Below are positions 1-9,853 of a stretch of DNA of 64,000 nucleotides, piece by piece. The notes below the pieces were generated by a model. That model saw only the letters and a list, made by a program, of their open reading frames with translations. It was not told where the DNA came from and did not search any database. Source of the DNA: Bacteroidales bacterium (GTDB taxonomy: Bacteria > Bacteroidota > Bacteroidia > Bacteroidales > UBA10428). The translations under genes and the position numbers were made by a program. The number at the start of each line of letters is the position of its first letter. The first letter of the stretch is position 1. The stretch spans positions 1-64,000 of the forward strand of contig JAFGIP010000062.1 of the NCBI GenBank assembly GCA_016929525.1, read 5' to 3'.

Positions 1-181
1 TATCAATTTCAGTTATCAAATCTCCTGATCTATTGTCAAACCTACAACTCATAAAAATCAAAAGGAAATATTGGGGTATGTCCAAATTTTGATTCCTGAT
101 AAAAGATATGAGATATGAGATTTGAGAATCTGGATTTAAATGAATTTAATGCGTTACGAAATCTGTATATAAATCCTTATA

Positions 182-1942
182 TTATTCAAAATCAAGATTG
201 AAATCCTGTTTTAATTTTTGGATGGCTGGATTTTTTTCCGTCATATATTTCAATTTGTCTATATCGGTCAAAAACTTACTTACAGGTTGACTCTCATTTT
301 CAATTATTATCTCATTAATTTCAATTAGGTTATTTTTTAAATTATCCCTTAAATATTCAGTAACGGATTGTTTAAAGTTCAGTTTAAAATCGTCGACCTG
401 GGCATTGTTCCTGAACTGCAGAGCAATTATATTATTTTCAATTACAGGTTCCGAGCTTTTTAATGCCAGATACATACGCAACTCTTCCTTTTTCAGTGAT
501 TCAATATATCGTTTCCAATATTGAAAAAATTCATCATGGCTTATCTCATTATCAACTACCGGGTCGGGGTTCTTATTTTCAGGATCAGGCTCCTTAAGGC
601 CATCTGACTTCTCTGACGACCTTTTATTCAGGTTTTCTAACGCTTGTCTGATGGATGGTGTATTTGACTTTACAGGATTGTTATCATTAAAAGATGGTAA
701 CGGCTCATTCACCTTATTCTTTTCCATCTCATCTCCTGACTTACTCTTAGGTTTTACATTCTCCGGTTCATGCTTCTGTTTTTGTGACTTTTTTAAAGAG
801 GCTGTTGGTAAATACAGTACATCTTCCTTAGCTACGTTATCTTTTTTTTTTTGAGTTGTGTTGGCTAGTTTAACCAGTGTCAATTCCACATGTAGTCTTT
901 GATTTTTAGCTGCTTTATAAGAAATATCGCATTCGTTGCAGATTTCAATACATGAAAATATAAACTCATCAGAACACCGCAATGCCTGCTCACTATATTT
1001 CTGTCTGAAAGATTCTCCCGATTCAAGTAACTGTACTGTAGTTTCAAATTTACATACTAAAAGATCCCTGAAATGACTACTTAAAGAATTTATAAAATTA
1101 TGTGCATCAAAACCCTTTGCGAGAATTTCATCGAACAACAGTAGAGAATCAGGCACTTTGCCTTCCAGAAAATAATCTGTTAATCGGAAATAGTATTCGA
1201 AATCAAGAATATTCAGGTTCTCAATCACACTCTGATAAGTGATCTTATTTCCGGTAAAACTTACTATCTGATCGAATAATGAAAGTGCATCCCGCATTGC
1301 CCCATCTGATTTAACAGCAATAATATTAAGGGCTTCCTTTTCATAACTGACATTTTCTTTTTTTGAGATATCTTCCAAATATTTAACAATGTCATCAATT
1401 TTTATCCTGTTAAAATCAAATACCTGGCATCGTGATAAAATAGTCGGGAGGATTTTATGCTTTTCAGTTGTCGCAAGAATAAAAACAGCATGTGGCGGTG
1501 GTTCTTCCAGAGTTTTAAGAAATGCATTAAAGGCAGACTGCGATAACATGTGTACTTCATCAATAATATAAACGCTGTATCGGCTAACCTGAGGTGGTAT
1601 TCTAACCTGTTCAATAAGATATCTTATATCGTCCACCTTATTATTCGACGCTGCATCGAGTTCATGAATATTGAACGAACGATTTTGATTAAATGATTTG
1701 CACGACTCACATTCATTACATGCTTCAGTGCCTGAAGTAAGGTTTTGACAATTAATAGTTTTTGCCAATATTCTGGCACATGTTGTTTTACCAACACCCC
1801 GGGGGCCGCAAAAAAGATATGCCTGTGCAAGATGGCCGATCCGAATTGCATTTTTCAGAGTTGAGGTGGTACTCCTCTGACCTATTACTGTATCAAATGT
1901 GTCGGGCCGATATTTTCTGGCCGATACGATAAATTCACTCAT
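182..1942 (-). CDS. dnaX: DNA polymerase III subunit gamma/tau
   Basis: Clamp-loader ATPase subunit that loads the sliding clamp and holds the replicase together. The N-terminal third is a canonical AAA+ core: Walker A GPRGVGKTTCA near residues 46-56, a zinc-binding cysteine cluster (C-x8-C-x2-C-x2-C) near 65-80, a DEVHMLS Walker B region near 127, and the SRC sensor motif (LSRCQVF) near 170. Domain III follows to about residue 360. A low-complexity charged linker (about 370-465) then leads to a C-terminal tau-like domain. At 586 aa it is typical for Bacteroidetes DnaX. The ATG at 1940-1942 sits just below a good -7 box. I see no slippery A-run that would suggest programmed frameshifting to a separate gamma form. 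Confidence 0.97.
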   Translation of the reverse strand: MSEFIVSARKYRPDTFDTVIGQRSTTSTLKNAIRIGHLAQAYLFCGPRGVGKTTCARILAKTINCQNLTSGTEACNECESCKSFNQNRSFNIHELDAASNNKVDDIRYLIEQVRIPPQVSRYSVYIIDEVHMLSQSAFNAFLKTLEEPPPHAVFILATTEKHKILPTILSRCQVFDFNRIKIDDIVKYLEDISKKENVSYEKEALNIIAVKSDGAMRDALSLFDQIVSFTGNKITYQSVIENLNILDFEYYFRLTDYFLEGKVPDSLLLFDEILAKGFDAHNFINSLSSHFRDLLVCKFETTVQLLESGESFRQKYSEQALRCSDEFIFSCIEICNECDISYKAAKNQRLHVELTLVKLANTTQKKKDNVAKEDVLYLPTASLKKSQKQKHEPENVKPKSKSGDEMEKNKVNEPLPSFNDNNPVKSNTPSIRQALENLNKRSSEKSDGLKEPDPENKNPDPVVDNEISHDEFFQYWKRYIESLKKEELRMYLALKSSEPVIENNIIALQFRNNAQVDDFKLNFKQSVTEYLRDNLKNNLIEINEIIIENESQPVSKFLTDIDKLKYMTEKNPAIQKLKQDFNLDFE

Positions 1943-1958
1943 ATTTATAGTTGTGCCA

Positions 1959-1966
1959 CAAATATA
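1959..1966 (-). promoter_or_regulatory. Bacteroidetes-type -7 box upstream of dnaX
   Basis: On the minus strand this reads TATATTTG, an exact match to the Bacteroidetes TAnnTTTG -7 element, 16 nt above the dnaX ATG. The -33 element is not clear. This implies a very short leader. Confidence 0.55.
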
Positions 1967-2383
1967 TTGATTAATAATTGCAGATCATGCTATTGTTGAA
2001 AACTACTTTACATCACTACTACTGAGAAACAATTGCTAAACTGCTAATTTAAAATCGTATAATTATGCAACAGACAAGCATATAATTTTTAATTAATCCC
2101 ATATCTTTGAAAGCATTTAAATTTGGTAAAACGCTGATAAACCTGTTATAATCACTATAATTTTTAATGTATTCATCAGTTTTACCGATAGCTTTTTTAA
2201 TTTTTTTCAGCAATAAAACGGTTGATAAAGAGTTAATAAAAATACAGATTGTTGAGAAATAGCGCTCGACTGTTTCATTTAAATTGGTTACATTTGTATT
2301 AACCTGACCTACGTGTTCCGTTAAAGTGATATAAAGACAAATGTTAACCGCTATATTAATGCAACTTCAATTATTGTAATCAA
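1967..2383. other. Intergenic region between dnaX and the 191-aa protein gene
   Basis: About 440 bp of AT-rich DNA between the divergent genes. It holds the dnaX -7 box (1959-1966) and a plus-strand -7 box at 2289-2296. I see no ORF of useful length, no tRNA and no strong hairpin in it. Confidence 0.5.
2289..2296 (+). promoter_or_regulatory. Candidate -7 box for the 191-aa protein gene
   Basis: TACATTTG matches TAnnTTTG exactly and lies 87 nt before the ATG at 2384. No TTTG lies at the expected -33 distance, so this is a moderate call. Confidence 0.45.
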
Positions 2384-2959
2384 ATGAAAATTGATTCATA
2401 TGATAATGTTTTAAGGTGGTCTTATAAACTCGCTAAAGACTGGGTACAAGAAAATCTTGTTCCGAAAGGTGTAAATTCATCCAGAAAATTTGATACTTAC
2501 AAACGCAGCGGCGAATATCTTCCAAAGAATTTCCCACGGAAACCAGATGAATATTTTAAGAAAAAGGAAGTATGGAAAGGCTGGCCTGATTTTCTTGGAA
2601 AACCTGCTGAATTCTCAGATAAATTCTATTTAAAATATAATGAAGCCTCATCTTTATGCCAGAAGATGGGTATAAAGAATTCTATTGAATATCGCACATG
2701 GACAAATCGACCGGCTAATTTACCTGCACGCCCGGACCAGTTTTATAAAAGTGTGTGGTCCGGCTGGCAAAATTTTCTTGGTAAGAATTATGATATCCCT
2801 GACAGAAAAGTAGTTTCCAAATTGAAACCTGCTGACGTTAGAATTATTAAACATCAGTTAGACCTTGGCGTTCCAGGTGCTGTTCTTGCCCGCACCTTTG
2901 GAGTATCGGAAATGCAGATAAGCCGTATTAAAAACGGAGAAAACTGGTCGAAAGTCTAA
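2384..2959 (+). CDS. Uncharacterised protein with duplicated integrase-repeat-like motif and C-terminal helix-turn-helix
   Basis: 191 aa, no signal peptide, basic. Two copies of a short motif are visible: NFPRKPDEYF followed by WKGWPDFLGK (about residues 47-75), and NLPARPDQFY followed by WSGWQNFLGK (about 110-134). The pattern P.(K/R)PD.(Y/F)(Y/F)...W.GW.(D/N)FLG resembles the 'phage-integrase repeat unit' found in bacterial and algal DNA-associated proteins. Residues 150-191 look like a small HTH (GVPGAVLARTFGVSEMQISRIKNG), the type that precedes W-x-x-V in homing-endonuclease-like DNA-binding tails. Inference: a DNA-binding protein, possibly a regulator. It stands alone between dnaX and the ribosomal operon, with its own -7 box. 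Substrate and role are unknown. Confidence 0.75.
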   Translation: MKIDSYDNVLRWSYKLAKDWVQENLVPKGVNSSRKFDTYKRSGEYLPKNFPRKPDEYFKKKEVWKGWPDFLGKPAEFSDKFYLKYNEASSLCQKMGIKNSIEYRTWTNRPANLPARPDQFYKSVWSGWQNFLGKNYDIPDRKVVSKLKPADVRIIKHQLDLGVPGAVLARTFGVSEMQISRIKNGENWSKV

Positions 2960-3397
2960 TCTAAGGAAGCAGTAAGCAGTAATAAGTGAAAAGTCTGCAG
3001 TTTATATTCAATGTTGGGTCATGCTGAAAATTGTTGACTGATATTTACGAATTCTTTTTAAATCAATTATCTTTAATTCATTGGAGTCCTGAAATGATGA
3101 AAAATTGATAGCCGGGGGCGAAGCCCCTGGAAAAAATGTTAGAGTTCAAGATGGCGAATATGCCATCATAAATTGAAATGCTTAGCTATCATGCACCAAA
3201 ATAGCCGGTCTCATATTCATGATAATTATATGATGAATATTATAAAAGAGATTTCAGGTTTGATATTGCAAATGAAAAGAAGATGATTCCTGCTTCAAAT
3301 AAGCCCCTAATTTCCTCTACAAATATTTGAATAGTATTAAAATAAGTGTAATTTTGCGCTTCATTTTTAAATTATTATTAATCAATTATTATTCGAA
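2960..3397. other. Gene-free 438 bp with two compact hairpins before rpsF
   Basis: No convincing ORF. Two dyads are visible. At 3112-3130 an 8-bp stem (one G-T pair) closes a GAA loop. At 3150-3167 GATGGC and GCCATC flank a 6-nt spacer. Neither is followed by a T-run on the plus strand; the first is followed by an A-run, so it would terminate only minus-strand transcription. The region could be a decayed repeat element. The rpsF promoter occupies its right end. Confidence 0.4.
3326..3356 (+). promoter_or_regulatory. Full Bacteroidetes promoter of the rpsF-rpsR-rplI operon
   Basis: TTTG at 3326-3329, a 19-nt spacer, then TAATTTTG at 3349-3356. This is an exact match to the Bacteroidetes primary-sigma consensus and places the transcript start near 3363, about 35 nt before rpsF. 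The short AT-rich leader shows no hairpin, so I see no S6:S18-type autoregulatory leader. Confidence 0.8.
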
Positions 3398-3745
3398 ATG
3401 AAGAACAGATACGAAACCGTTTTCATTACAACTCCCGTTTTGTCTGAGGCTCAGATGAAGGAAGCGGTTGAAAAGTTCAAAGGTTTGATTACCAAGAATG
3501 AAGGAGAAATTGTCCATGAGGAAAACTGGGGCTTAAAGAAGTTAGCTTATCCTATTCAAAAAAAATCTACAGGATTTTATTATCTGATCGAATTTGCGGC
3601 TGAAGGTAAGTTTATTGAAAAACTTGAAACCGAATATCGTCGAGACGAACGAATTATCCGTTTTTTAACATTTAAGATGGACAAATATTCGGTAGCCTAT
3701 GCTGAAAAAAAACGTAGTACTAAACAAGAAAAAGTAGAGGAATAA
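3398..3745 (+). CDS. rpsF: 30S ribosomal protein S6
   Basis: 115 aa, normal length. Starts [10 protein letters not shown], the typical N-terminal beta strand of S6, and contains the conserved [12 protein letters not shown] region and the [10 protein letters not shown] strand. S6 binds S18 on the platform of the small subunit. It is first in a three-gene operon; rpsR begins 3 nt after its stop. Confidence 0.97.
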   Translation: MKNRYETVFITTPVLSEAQMKEAVEKFKGLITKNEGEIVHEENWGLKKLAYPIQKKSTGFYYLIEFAAEGKFIEKLETEYRRDERIIRFLTFKMDKYSVAYAEKKRSTKQEKVEE

Positions 3746-3748
3746 GAT

Positions 3749-4024
3749 ATGGCAACACAACAAAGTCAGTCGGAAATAAGATATCTGACACCACCAACAA
3801 TTGAAACCAAAAAGAAAAAATATTGCAGGTTTCTTAAAAACAGAATAAAATACGTTGATTATAAAGATCCTGAATTTCTTAAAAAGTTTCTTAACGAACA
3901 AGGGAAAATTCTCCCACGGAGAATTACTGGTACTTCACTTAAATACCAGAGAAAAGTAGCTACTGCTGTAAAAAGAGCACGTCATCTGGCATTATTACCC
4001 TATGTAACAGATATGTTTAAGTAA
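3749..4024 (+). CDS. rpsR: 30S ribosomal protein S18
   Basis: 91 aa. The core [21 protein letters not shown] and the C-terminal [20 protein letters not shown] are diagnostic of S18, the partner of S6 on the 30S platform. The N-terminal extension (about 20 residues) is typical for Bacteroidetes. It lies 3 nt after rpsF and 16 nt before rplI. Confidence 0.97.
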   Translation: MATQQSQSEIRYLTPPTIETKKKKYCRFLKNRIKYVDYKDPEFLKKFLNEQGKILPRRITGTSLKYQRKVATAVKRARHLALLPYVTDMFK

Positions 4025-4040
4025 TTTAATATTTATTACA

Positions 4041-4487
4041 ATGGAAATTATATTAAAACAAGATATACAGAACCTCGGGTATAAAGATGATATTATATCT
4101 GTTAAAGATGGATACGCAAGAAATTACTTAATCCCGATGGGGATGGCAATAAATGCTACTGCTTCTGCCAGGAAGGAGCATGCGGAAAACCTGAAACAGA
4201 GGGCTCATAAAGAGGAACAGCTTAAAAATGAAGCTCAGGAACTTGCCGAAAAGCTTAAGGATATTTCCCTTACAATTGGTGCAAAAGCAAGTTCTAAAGG
4301 TAAAATTTTTGGCTCGGTAAATACAATTCAGATTGCGGAAGCGTTGAAAGAAAAAGGGTTTGAAATAGACCGTAAAAATATTTCAATAAGTGAGGATCTT
4401 ATAAAAGAAGTGGGCAAATATACAGCCAGTGTTAAACTTCATAAAGAGGTAAGTGCTGATATCCCGTTCGAAATTATTGCGGAATAA
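4041..4487 (+). CDS. rplI: 50S ribosomal protein L9
   Basis: 148 aa. The N-terminal rRNA-binding domain has the signature GY.DD..SVKDGYARNYLIP. A long connecting helix rich in Lys/Glu (about residues 45-75) and a C-terminal domain (GKIFGSVNTIQIAEAL) complete the family's two-domain dumbbell. It is last in the operon and followed by a strong terminator. Confidence 0.97.
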   Translation: MEIILKQDIQNLGYKDDIISVKDGYARNYLIPMGMAINATASARKEHAENLKQRAHKEEQLKNEAQELAEKLKDISLTIGAKASSKGKIFGSVNTIQIAEALKEKGFEIDRKNISISEDLIKEVGKYTASVKLHKEVSADIPFEIIAE

Positions 4488-4507
4488 TTCATTACCCGTA
4501 ATATATT

Positions 4508-4533
4508 AAAAGCTCCTTTCAGGAGCTTTTTTT
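4508..4533 (+). terminator. Intrinsic terminator of the rpsF-rpsR-rplI operon
   Basis: A perfect 10-bp stem, AAAAGCTCCT and AGGAGCTTTT, around a TTC loop, followed by a T-run. The A-run on the left arm would also allow termination of the convergent ridA transcript. Confidence 0.85.
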
Positions 4534-4912
4534 ATTCCTTTACTGCAATGGCATCTATTTCAATCAACACGTTCTTTGGAAGACGGCTAACCTCAACCGT
4601 GGCACGAGCAGGCTTTTCATCCCAGAAAATATTAGAATATATTTCGTTCATCTCATTAAAATGACTCATATCAGATAAGTAGCAGGTTGTTTTTACTACC
4701 TCCGATATCGAGTATCCTGCTTCATCCAGTATTGCACATAAATTCTTTAAAACCCTGTCTGTCTGGTGTTTTATCGATCCCTCCGCTATTTCACCATTTT
4801 CCGGATTAATCGGTATCTGGCCACTTACAAAAAGAATGTTATTAACCTTGACAGCCTGGCTGTATGGACCAATTGCCATGGGAGCTTTCGATGTAGCTAT
4901 AATTTTCTTCAT
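4532..4912 (-). CDS. ridA: RidA family reactive intermediate deaminase
   Basis: 126 aa, full length. RidA hydrolyses toxic enamine/imine intermediates released by PLP enzymes such as threonine dehydratase. The conserved [10 protein letters not shown] segment lies near the N terminus, with [11 protein letters not shown] after it. The C-terminal [11 protein letters not shown] segment carries the arginine that binds the substrate carboxylate in active RidA proteins. The gene follows lptD by 20 nt on the same strand and is probably cotranscribed, though a functional link is not obvious. Confidence 0.92.
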   Translation of the reverse strand: MKKIIATSKAPMAIGPYSQAVKVNNILFVSGQIPINPENGEIAEGSIKHQTDRVLKNLCAILDEAGYSISEVVKTTCYLSDMSHFNEMNEIYSNIFWDEKPARATVEVSRLPKNVLIEIDAIAVKE

Positions 4913-4932
4913 GCTTTTGATATTATTAAATT

Positions 4933-7659
4933 TTAAAATTGATCATACCAGTTTGGTTTTTTCTCATATTTCAGGTCTCTCAACAATGAAGCTTTTGCTC
5001 TTATTGTAAATGTATAACTCTTCCTCGGACCCAGGGGAATGCTGGTAAAAGTCATCTCCCAGCAGTGTAAATCGCGATGTATACTGAATCGTGGGAATAC
5101 TACAACATCATTCTCGATGTCATACCCGCCGCTCATACCAATTTTCCACTTTTGGGTTAAACTAAAATCACCGGAAATATCAACCGTATGTGTCCTTACT
5201 GTTCTCAAATTTCTTTTACTGTACGACCAGTGGTAATCAAAATTAAATGACCAGGGAATACTGAAATCGACATAACCGCTTGTCAGATAACCCGGCATGA
5301 ATTCTAGATCAGATTCAGTTAAATATCTTTCTCCAACTTCATCTTCAGATGTTTCTTCTTCACCTTCCTCTTCATCCTTGCCGGATTTTGAACGGATGGA
5401 ATATCCGGTAGTAAATGAAATACTGCGTAAACGCAGAAAATGTAATCCCCCTCCCATGTTTTTATAATAAAATTCATCAATGTCTCTTCCAAGCGAATCG
5501 GATGCATACATGGTAAATTTACCGTTGATCCTCAGGTTCAATTTATTATTTAATATTTTGGTCCCTGCCACCATTGTAACATCACTCCATTTAAACTCTT
5601 CCTTAAAGGGATTGTAGGAAGTTGAAAAATTCAGGTTATCCAGGATCGAAACTTTTTTAGCTTCTCCTGTTGTATCATTCTTGGGATGAACCTTCATTTC
5701 AAGGTTGTTGTTCAGCGCTAATCTCAATGAACCGCTCTTTCCGTTACTTGATGGCGGATCTCTATACAGCTGATCTTCAAAAATGTTAAAAACCCTGTGA
5801 TATACCAATGAGTCATTCTCATCCAAATAACGTAATGTATCATAATAGTTCCTGTTAATTTTTCGCATATCGGGAGTAAACGAAATGCTGACTGATGGTG
5901 AAATAACATGTCTTACCGCTTCAACATAACCATCCTGTCGGGTAGACTGGTACATACCGTACATCTTAGGTGTAAACGAGACCGATATCGAGGGATTCAC
6001 AGCCTGGGCATATTTAAATTCCTGAACCTCATGAGAATATTCAACAACATCATTTTCAGCTGTATCATATATTACACTATCCATTACTGTATAAGCTGAA
6101 TATAACTTCCCGGTATAACTTAATGAAGGTGTAATTGTCACTAATTTTCCAAGTTTAAAGTTGACGGCCAAAGGAATTGAATGCTGAAACCCATTCTCCA
6201 TATTTTCAAAAGCCCATGCCTGATGTCTTAATGAATCTATGTCACTAAAAAACCACTCTGTGCTGTCTTCTATCTGATTATCAAATTTCGAGGAATAAGT
6301 AAGACTTATATTCTCATACCACTTGTATTTACCTGATCCGCTTTCATTCCTGAAAGGATAAATGGAACTCATATTAAATGAACCTGTCGGTAAATTGAAA
6401 TTTGTTTGCCGGCTCTGGCTATTCTGTGTTGCATTCGCACTAAGAGAAAGGTTAAACGGGGTACCCGGCCACCGCTTGGAAAAACTGATACTCGAACTTG
6501 TATTATTCGACAGGTATGATTCCGTGTTATAGCTATGCAATCTGTCATATTCCACTGATCTGTAATTGACATTGGCGGAAAAATTCTGTGTTGGATTAGC
6601 TTTCGGATCCTGGCGGTGCGACCACATTAATTTATAGTCTTTTGTTGGCACATAAGTAGGATCATCTTTGTCTTTATTCATTGCATAATCAAATCCAAAA
6701 TTGCCGCTATACTTATACCTGAATTTATAACTCAATGTATTTCTTATGGCCCATGAACCCCTGGTGTATACATCACCTCGGATGGTCAGATCCGCATGAT
6801 CTCCAAGCACCTGATACCAACCACCATCACGCAGAAAGAATCCCCTTCGGTTTTCCTCTCCGTAACTTGGGAAAAGAATCCCTGAAGATCGTTTTGTAGT
6901 ATTAGGGAAAAAGCCGAATGGCACAAATAAAATATTTATGGGCACATCTTCAAGTACCATGTATGCGTAACCTGTTACAATTTTATCTTCCGGTATTACA
7001 ATGCCTTTATTTAATGATAAATAAAAATGCGGATGCTCAGCATCGCACGTTGTATATTTACCATCCTTAATATGAATGTGCCCGTTTTCATGCCTTTTTG
7101 TTTTATCGCTGTGCAGATAACCTTCACCCTGTTGGGTAATAATATGAAAAATAACACCCTTTTCCGTGCTGAAGTTATACTTCAGGGAGTCCGATTCAAA
7201 ACTTTCATCTCCCTTCTTAAAAACAGGTTTTCCGGTAACCTTCCCTATAGTATCGTAAACACCACGTGCGAATACTTCTTCTTTTCCCAGATCCAGCTCA
7301 ATATACTCTGCATTTAATTCGATATCGGTATATGTTACATGTGCTTCTCCAAACAGATATAATTTTTTCCCTGTTATTGAAATACGCATTGAATCTTTAG
7401 CGCTATACTGTACTTTATCTTCAAGAGCACTTTTTCTTCGTTTCGGAATAATAACGACAGTATCGGGGACAGTAGTGTCAATTGAGATTGAATCATGAAT
7501 CAGTGTATCTATCCCATTTACAATACCAGGCGAATGGGTTATACCTGCTGTATCGGAGACAGTAATAGTGTCGGATTTGAGAAAGAGATTTTTTTGTGCC
7601 GAAACAGTTGTTATAAAACAAATGGTCATTGTTAGAAAGAGAACAATTCGACTTGGCAC
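4933..7659 (-). CDS. lptD: LPS-assembly protein LptD (Bacteroidetes type)
   Basis: Outer-membrane beta-barrel that inserts lipopolysaccharide at the cell surface. After the signal peptide and a Ser/Thr/Asp-rich linker comes an OstA/LptA-like domain (lipid-binding beta-jellyroll, about residues 95-300), then a long barrel of alternating aromatic strands ending in a C-terminal aromatic residue (Phe). The open frame extends up to 7722, where the first possible codon is TTG. I prefer the GTG at 7657-7659 (908 aa), because it gives a compact signal peptide ([11 protein letters not shown]...TVSAQ) and lies below a plausible minus-strand promoter. The ATG at 7629 is an alternative. The gene is divergent from the amidase-MCE operon, so it sits in an envelope-biogenesis neighbourhood. 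Confidence 0.9.
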   Translation of the reverse strand: MPSRIVLFLTMTICFITTVSAQKNLFLKSDTITVSDTAGITHSPGIVNGIDTLIHDSISIDTTVPDTVVIIPKRRKSALEDKVQYSAKDSMRISITGKKLYLFGEAHVTYTDIELNAEYIELDLGKEEVFARGVYDTIGKVTGKPVFKKGDESFESDSLKYNFSTEKGVIFHIITQQGEGYLHSDKTKRHENGHIHIKDGKYTTCDAEHPHFYLSLNKGIVIPEDKIVTGYAYMVLEDVPINILFVPFGFFPNTTKRSSGILFPSYGEENRRGFFLRDGGWYQVLGDHADLTIRGDVYTRGSWAIRNTLSYKFRYKYSGNFGFDYAMNKDKDDPTYVPTKDYKLMWSHRQDPKANPTQNFSANVNYRSVEYDRLHSYNTESYLSNNTSSSISFSKRWPGTPFNLSLSANATQNSQSRQTNFNLPTGSFNMSSIYPFRNESGSGKYKWYENISLTYSSKFDNQIEDSTEWFFSDIDSLRHQAWAFENMENGFQHSIPLAVNFKLGKLVTITPSLSYTGKLYSAYTVMDSVIYDTAENDVVEYSHEVQEFKYAQAVNPSISVSFTPKMYGMYQSTRQDGYVEAVRHVISPSVSISFTPDMRKINRNYYDTLRYLDENDSLVYHRVFNIFEDQLYRDPPSSNGKSGSLRLALNNNLEMKVHPKNDTTGEAKKVSILDNLNFSTSYNPFKEEFKWSDVTMVAGTKILNNKLNLRINGKFTMYASDSLGRDIDEFYYKNMGGGLHFLRLRSISFTTGYSIRSKSGKDEEEGEEETSEDEVGERYLTESDLEFMPGYLTSGYVDFSIPWSFNFDYHWSYSKRNLRTVRTHTVDISGDFSLTQKWKIGMSGGYDIENDVVVFPRFSIHRDLHCWEMTFTSIPLGPRKSYTFTIRAKASLLRDLKYEKKPNWYDQF

Positions 7660-7677
7660 GGAAAACAATTTTAATAG

Positions 7678-7685
7678 TATTTTTG
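7678..7685 (+). promoter_or_regulatory. -7 box for the amidase-MCE operon
   Basis: TATTTTTG matches TAnnTTTG exactly, 52 nt before the amidase ATG. It lies in the 78-bp divergent region facing lptD, so both envelope genes are probably expressed from this short interval. Confidence 0.5.
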
Positions 7686-7737
7686 CAATGTATATAATTG
7701 TTAAAGGCTGCAAAGCTAACAAATTTAACGGATTCTG

Positions 7738-8892
7738 ATGAGGAATTTTAATTTACATAAAAATAGATATCAAACCCATAGATTAAAATCTTTTCTAAGC
7801 TTAATACTGGCTTTTTTACTGATTATTGTGAATGCCCAGGACGAAAACAGCGAAATCGATTACAAAATCCATACCGTGGTAATTGATCCGGGACATGGCG
7901 GTAAAGATCCCGGAGCACTTGGTAAAAGATCGAAAGAAAAAGATATTGTGCTGGCAATCAGTTTAAAGGCCGGTAAATATATCGAAGAAAATCTGCCCGA
8001 TGTGAAAGTTATTTACACACGCGATTCAGATGTTTTTGTTCCTCTTGATGAAAGAGCAAAAATTGCCAACGATGCCAAGGCCGATTTATTTATTTCTATT
8101 CATGCTAATTCAAGTCCCAGTGAAAAAGCATATGGAACAGAGACTTATGCCATGGGGTTGCATAAAACACAAAGTAATCTTGAAGTTGCAAAGAAGGAAA
8201 ATTCGGTTATTACTTTTGAGGAAAACTATGAGACCAAATACGAAGGTTTTGATCCGGATAATATTGAATCATATATAATGATATCAATTGTACAGGATAC
8301 TTACTTAAAACAAAGTCTGACCGCAGCTTCGTTTATCCAGGATCAGTTCAGGGAAAGAGTAAAACGCAAAGACAGGGGTGTAAACCAGGCCGGTTTTCTG
8401 GTTCTTTGGCAAACTTCAATGCCTAGTATCTTAGTTGAAACAGGATTCATAAGCAACGAAAATGAAGAGCAGTATCTCATGAGCGAAGAAGGACAGGATT
8501 ACCTGGCATCGGCAATATACAGGGCATTCAGAAACTATAAGCAAGACCTTGAATCAAAATCAGGAAACATGATAACAGATAAGTCTCTGGGGATCAATAC
8601 AGACAATAATAATATTTCTGGGAAGGATACCCTGTATTTTAAAGTACAGATCACTGCCTCGTCAAATTCAATCCCGCTTAGTTCTGAATTATTTCTTGGT
8701 TTTAGTGATATTGAAGAATTCAAAGCAAATAATATATATAAGTATGCTGTTGGTAATCTGCCCAAATATGATGATATTGTAGAATATAGTAAATGGGTCA
8801 AAAATAAGTATCCCGATGCATTTATAATTGCCGTAAAAAACGGTGAAATTATTACCATCCAGCAAGCATTAAACGAAATGTATAACAATTGA
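7738..8892 (+). CDS. N-acetylmuramoyl-L-alanine amidase (Amidase_3, AmiC-like)
   Basis: 384 aa. A signal peptide (about residues 12-34, ending near VNAQ) targets it to the periplasm. The zinc amidase_3 domain follows: VVIDPGHGGKDPGA (first zinc His), the downstream FISIHANSS (zinc His), and a C-terminal SILVETGFISN with the catalytic Glu. It cleaves the MurNAc-L-Ala bond of peptidoglycan during cell separation or remodelling. About 110 residues after the catalytic domain resemble a SPOR-like tail (FKVQITASS...), plausible for septal targeting. It is first gene of a plus-strand operon; the MCE gene starts 9 nt after its stop. Confidence 0.92.
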   Translation: MRNFNLHKNRYQTHRLKSFLSLILAFLLIIVNAQDENSEIDYKIHTVVIDPGHGGKDPGALGKRSKEKDIVLAISLKAGKYIEENLPDVKVIYTRDSDVFVPLDERAKIANDAKADLFISIHANSSPSEKAYGTETYAMGLHKTQSNLEVAKKENSVITFEENYETKYEGFDPDNIESYIMISIVQDTYLKQSLTAASFIQDQFRERVKRKDRGVNQAGFLVLWQTSMPSILVETGFISNENEEQYLMSEEGQDYLASAIYRAFRNYKQDLESKSGNMITDKSLGINTDNNNISGKDTLYFKVQITASSNSIPLSSELFLGFSDIEEFKANNIYKYAVGNLPKYDDIVEYSKWVKNKYPDAFIIAVKNGEIITIQQALNEMYNN

Positions 8893-8901
8893 TACCTGCT
8901 C

Positions 8902-9831
8902 ATGAAAATACCAAAAGAATTTAAAATAGGAATCTCTGCCATTATAGTTCTGGCACTTTCAGTTTGGGGTTATAATTTTCTGAAAGGGAAAAATATTCTT
9001 CAGTCAACTGATGAATATTTCGTTATCTTCAATCGGATTGACGGTTTAATTGAATCAGGAGCTGTTTACTACAAAGGATTTAAAGTAGGGAATATTAACT
9101 CGATTGAATTCGATAATGAACATTCCGGAAAATTCATTCTCAGGATTGTACTTGAAGAAAAACTGCGTATCCCTATAAACTCTGTGGTTAATGTTAAATC
9201 CACCAACCCGATTGCTTCTGCAAAAGATCTGGAAATTATATACAGCGATTCTAAAGAATTACATTATCCCGGTGACACGTTACAATCAGCCGTGTCTCCA
9301 GGGCTGACTGATTTTTTGGGACCCCTTGAAGAAAAAATTGAAGATGTCCTGACTGAAATTGACACACTGCTTGTTTCATTTAATAATATCCTAACGGCAC
9401 AAAGTCAGCAGAAGCTTAAAAATGGAATCTCTGACCTGACCGCCACACTGAACCTTCTAAACAATTCACTATCTGAAAACGGAAATCTGAACAAAACATT
9501 TCAAAATGTTGAATCCGTAACCTCAAATCTTGCATCGAAAAACGAACAGATTTCAACCACACTAGATAATCTGTCTGATATTACTACATCTCTGGATAGT
9601 GCTGATCTGAATCAGACAATTGCAAAACTAGATTCAACTTTATCGAACCTGAATGAAATACTTGCTAAAATTGAACGTGGAGAAGGCACTGCAGGTAAAA
9701 TCATCAGCGACAGTTCACTTTATCTTCATCTCGATTCTACAGCATACCATCTGAATCTTTTAATGAAAGACTTGCAGGAAAATCCTAAAAGATATGTTCA
9801 TTTTTCACTTTTTGGTAATAAAAAGGATTAG
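8902..9831 (+). CDS. MCE-family lipid transport protein (MlaD-like)
   Basis: 309 aa. One N-terminal membrane anchor (about residues 8-26) is followed by a single MCE domain (about 38-115) with the typical VYYKGFKVGNI and NVKSTNPIASAKDLEI strands. The remainder is a long periplasmic alpha-helical region rich in Asn, Leu and Ser heptads (about 130-290), the shape expected for the coiled barrel of MlaD homologues. MCE proteins bind phospholipids and bridge the inner membrane to outer-membrane partners. The ATPase and permease partners (MlaE/MlaF-like) are not in this window. Confidence 0.9.
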   Translation: MKIPKEFKIGISAIIVLALSVWGYNFLKGKNILQSTDEYFVIFNRIDGLIESGAVYYKGFKVGNINSIEFDNEHSGKFILRIVLEEKLRIPINSVVNVKSTNPIASAKDLEIIYSDSKELHYPGDTLQSAVSPGLTDFLGPLEEKIEDVLTEIDTLLVSFNNILTAQSQQKLKNGISDLTATLNLLNNSLSENGNLNKTFQNVESVTSNLASKNEQISTTLDNLSDITTSLDSADLNQTIAKLDSTLSNLNEILAKIERGEGTAGKIISDSSLYLHLDSTAYHLNLLMKDLQENPKRYVHFSLFGNKKD

Positions 9832-9853
9832 TTCCAATAAATAGAATAATATT

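Noticed and set aside
3363-3397. S6:S18 ribosomal leader
   Set aside because: The leader is about 35 nt, AT-rich, and forms no hairpin with the expected bulge.
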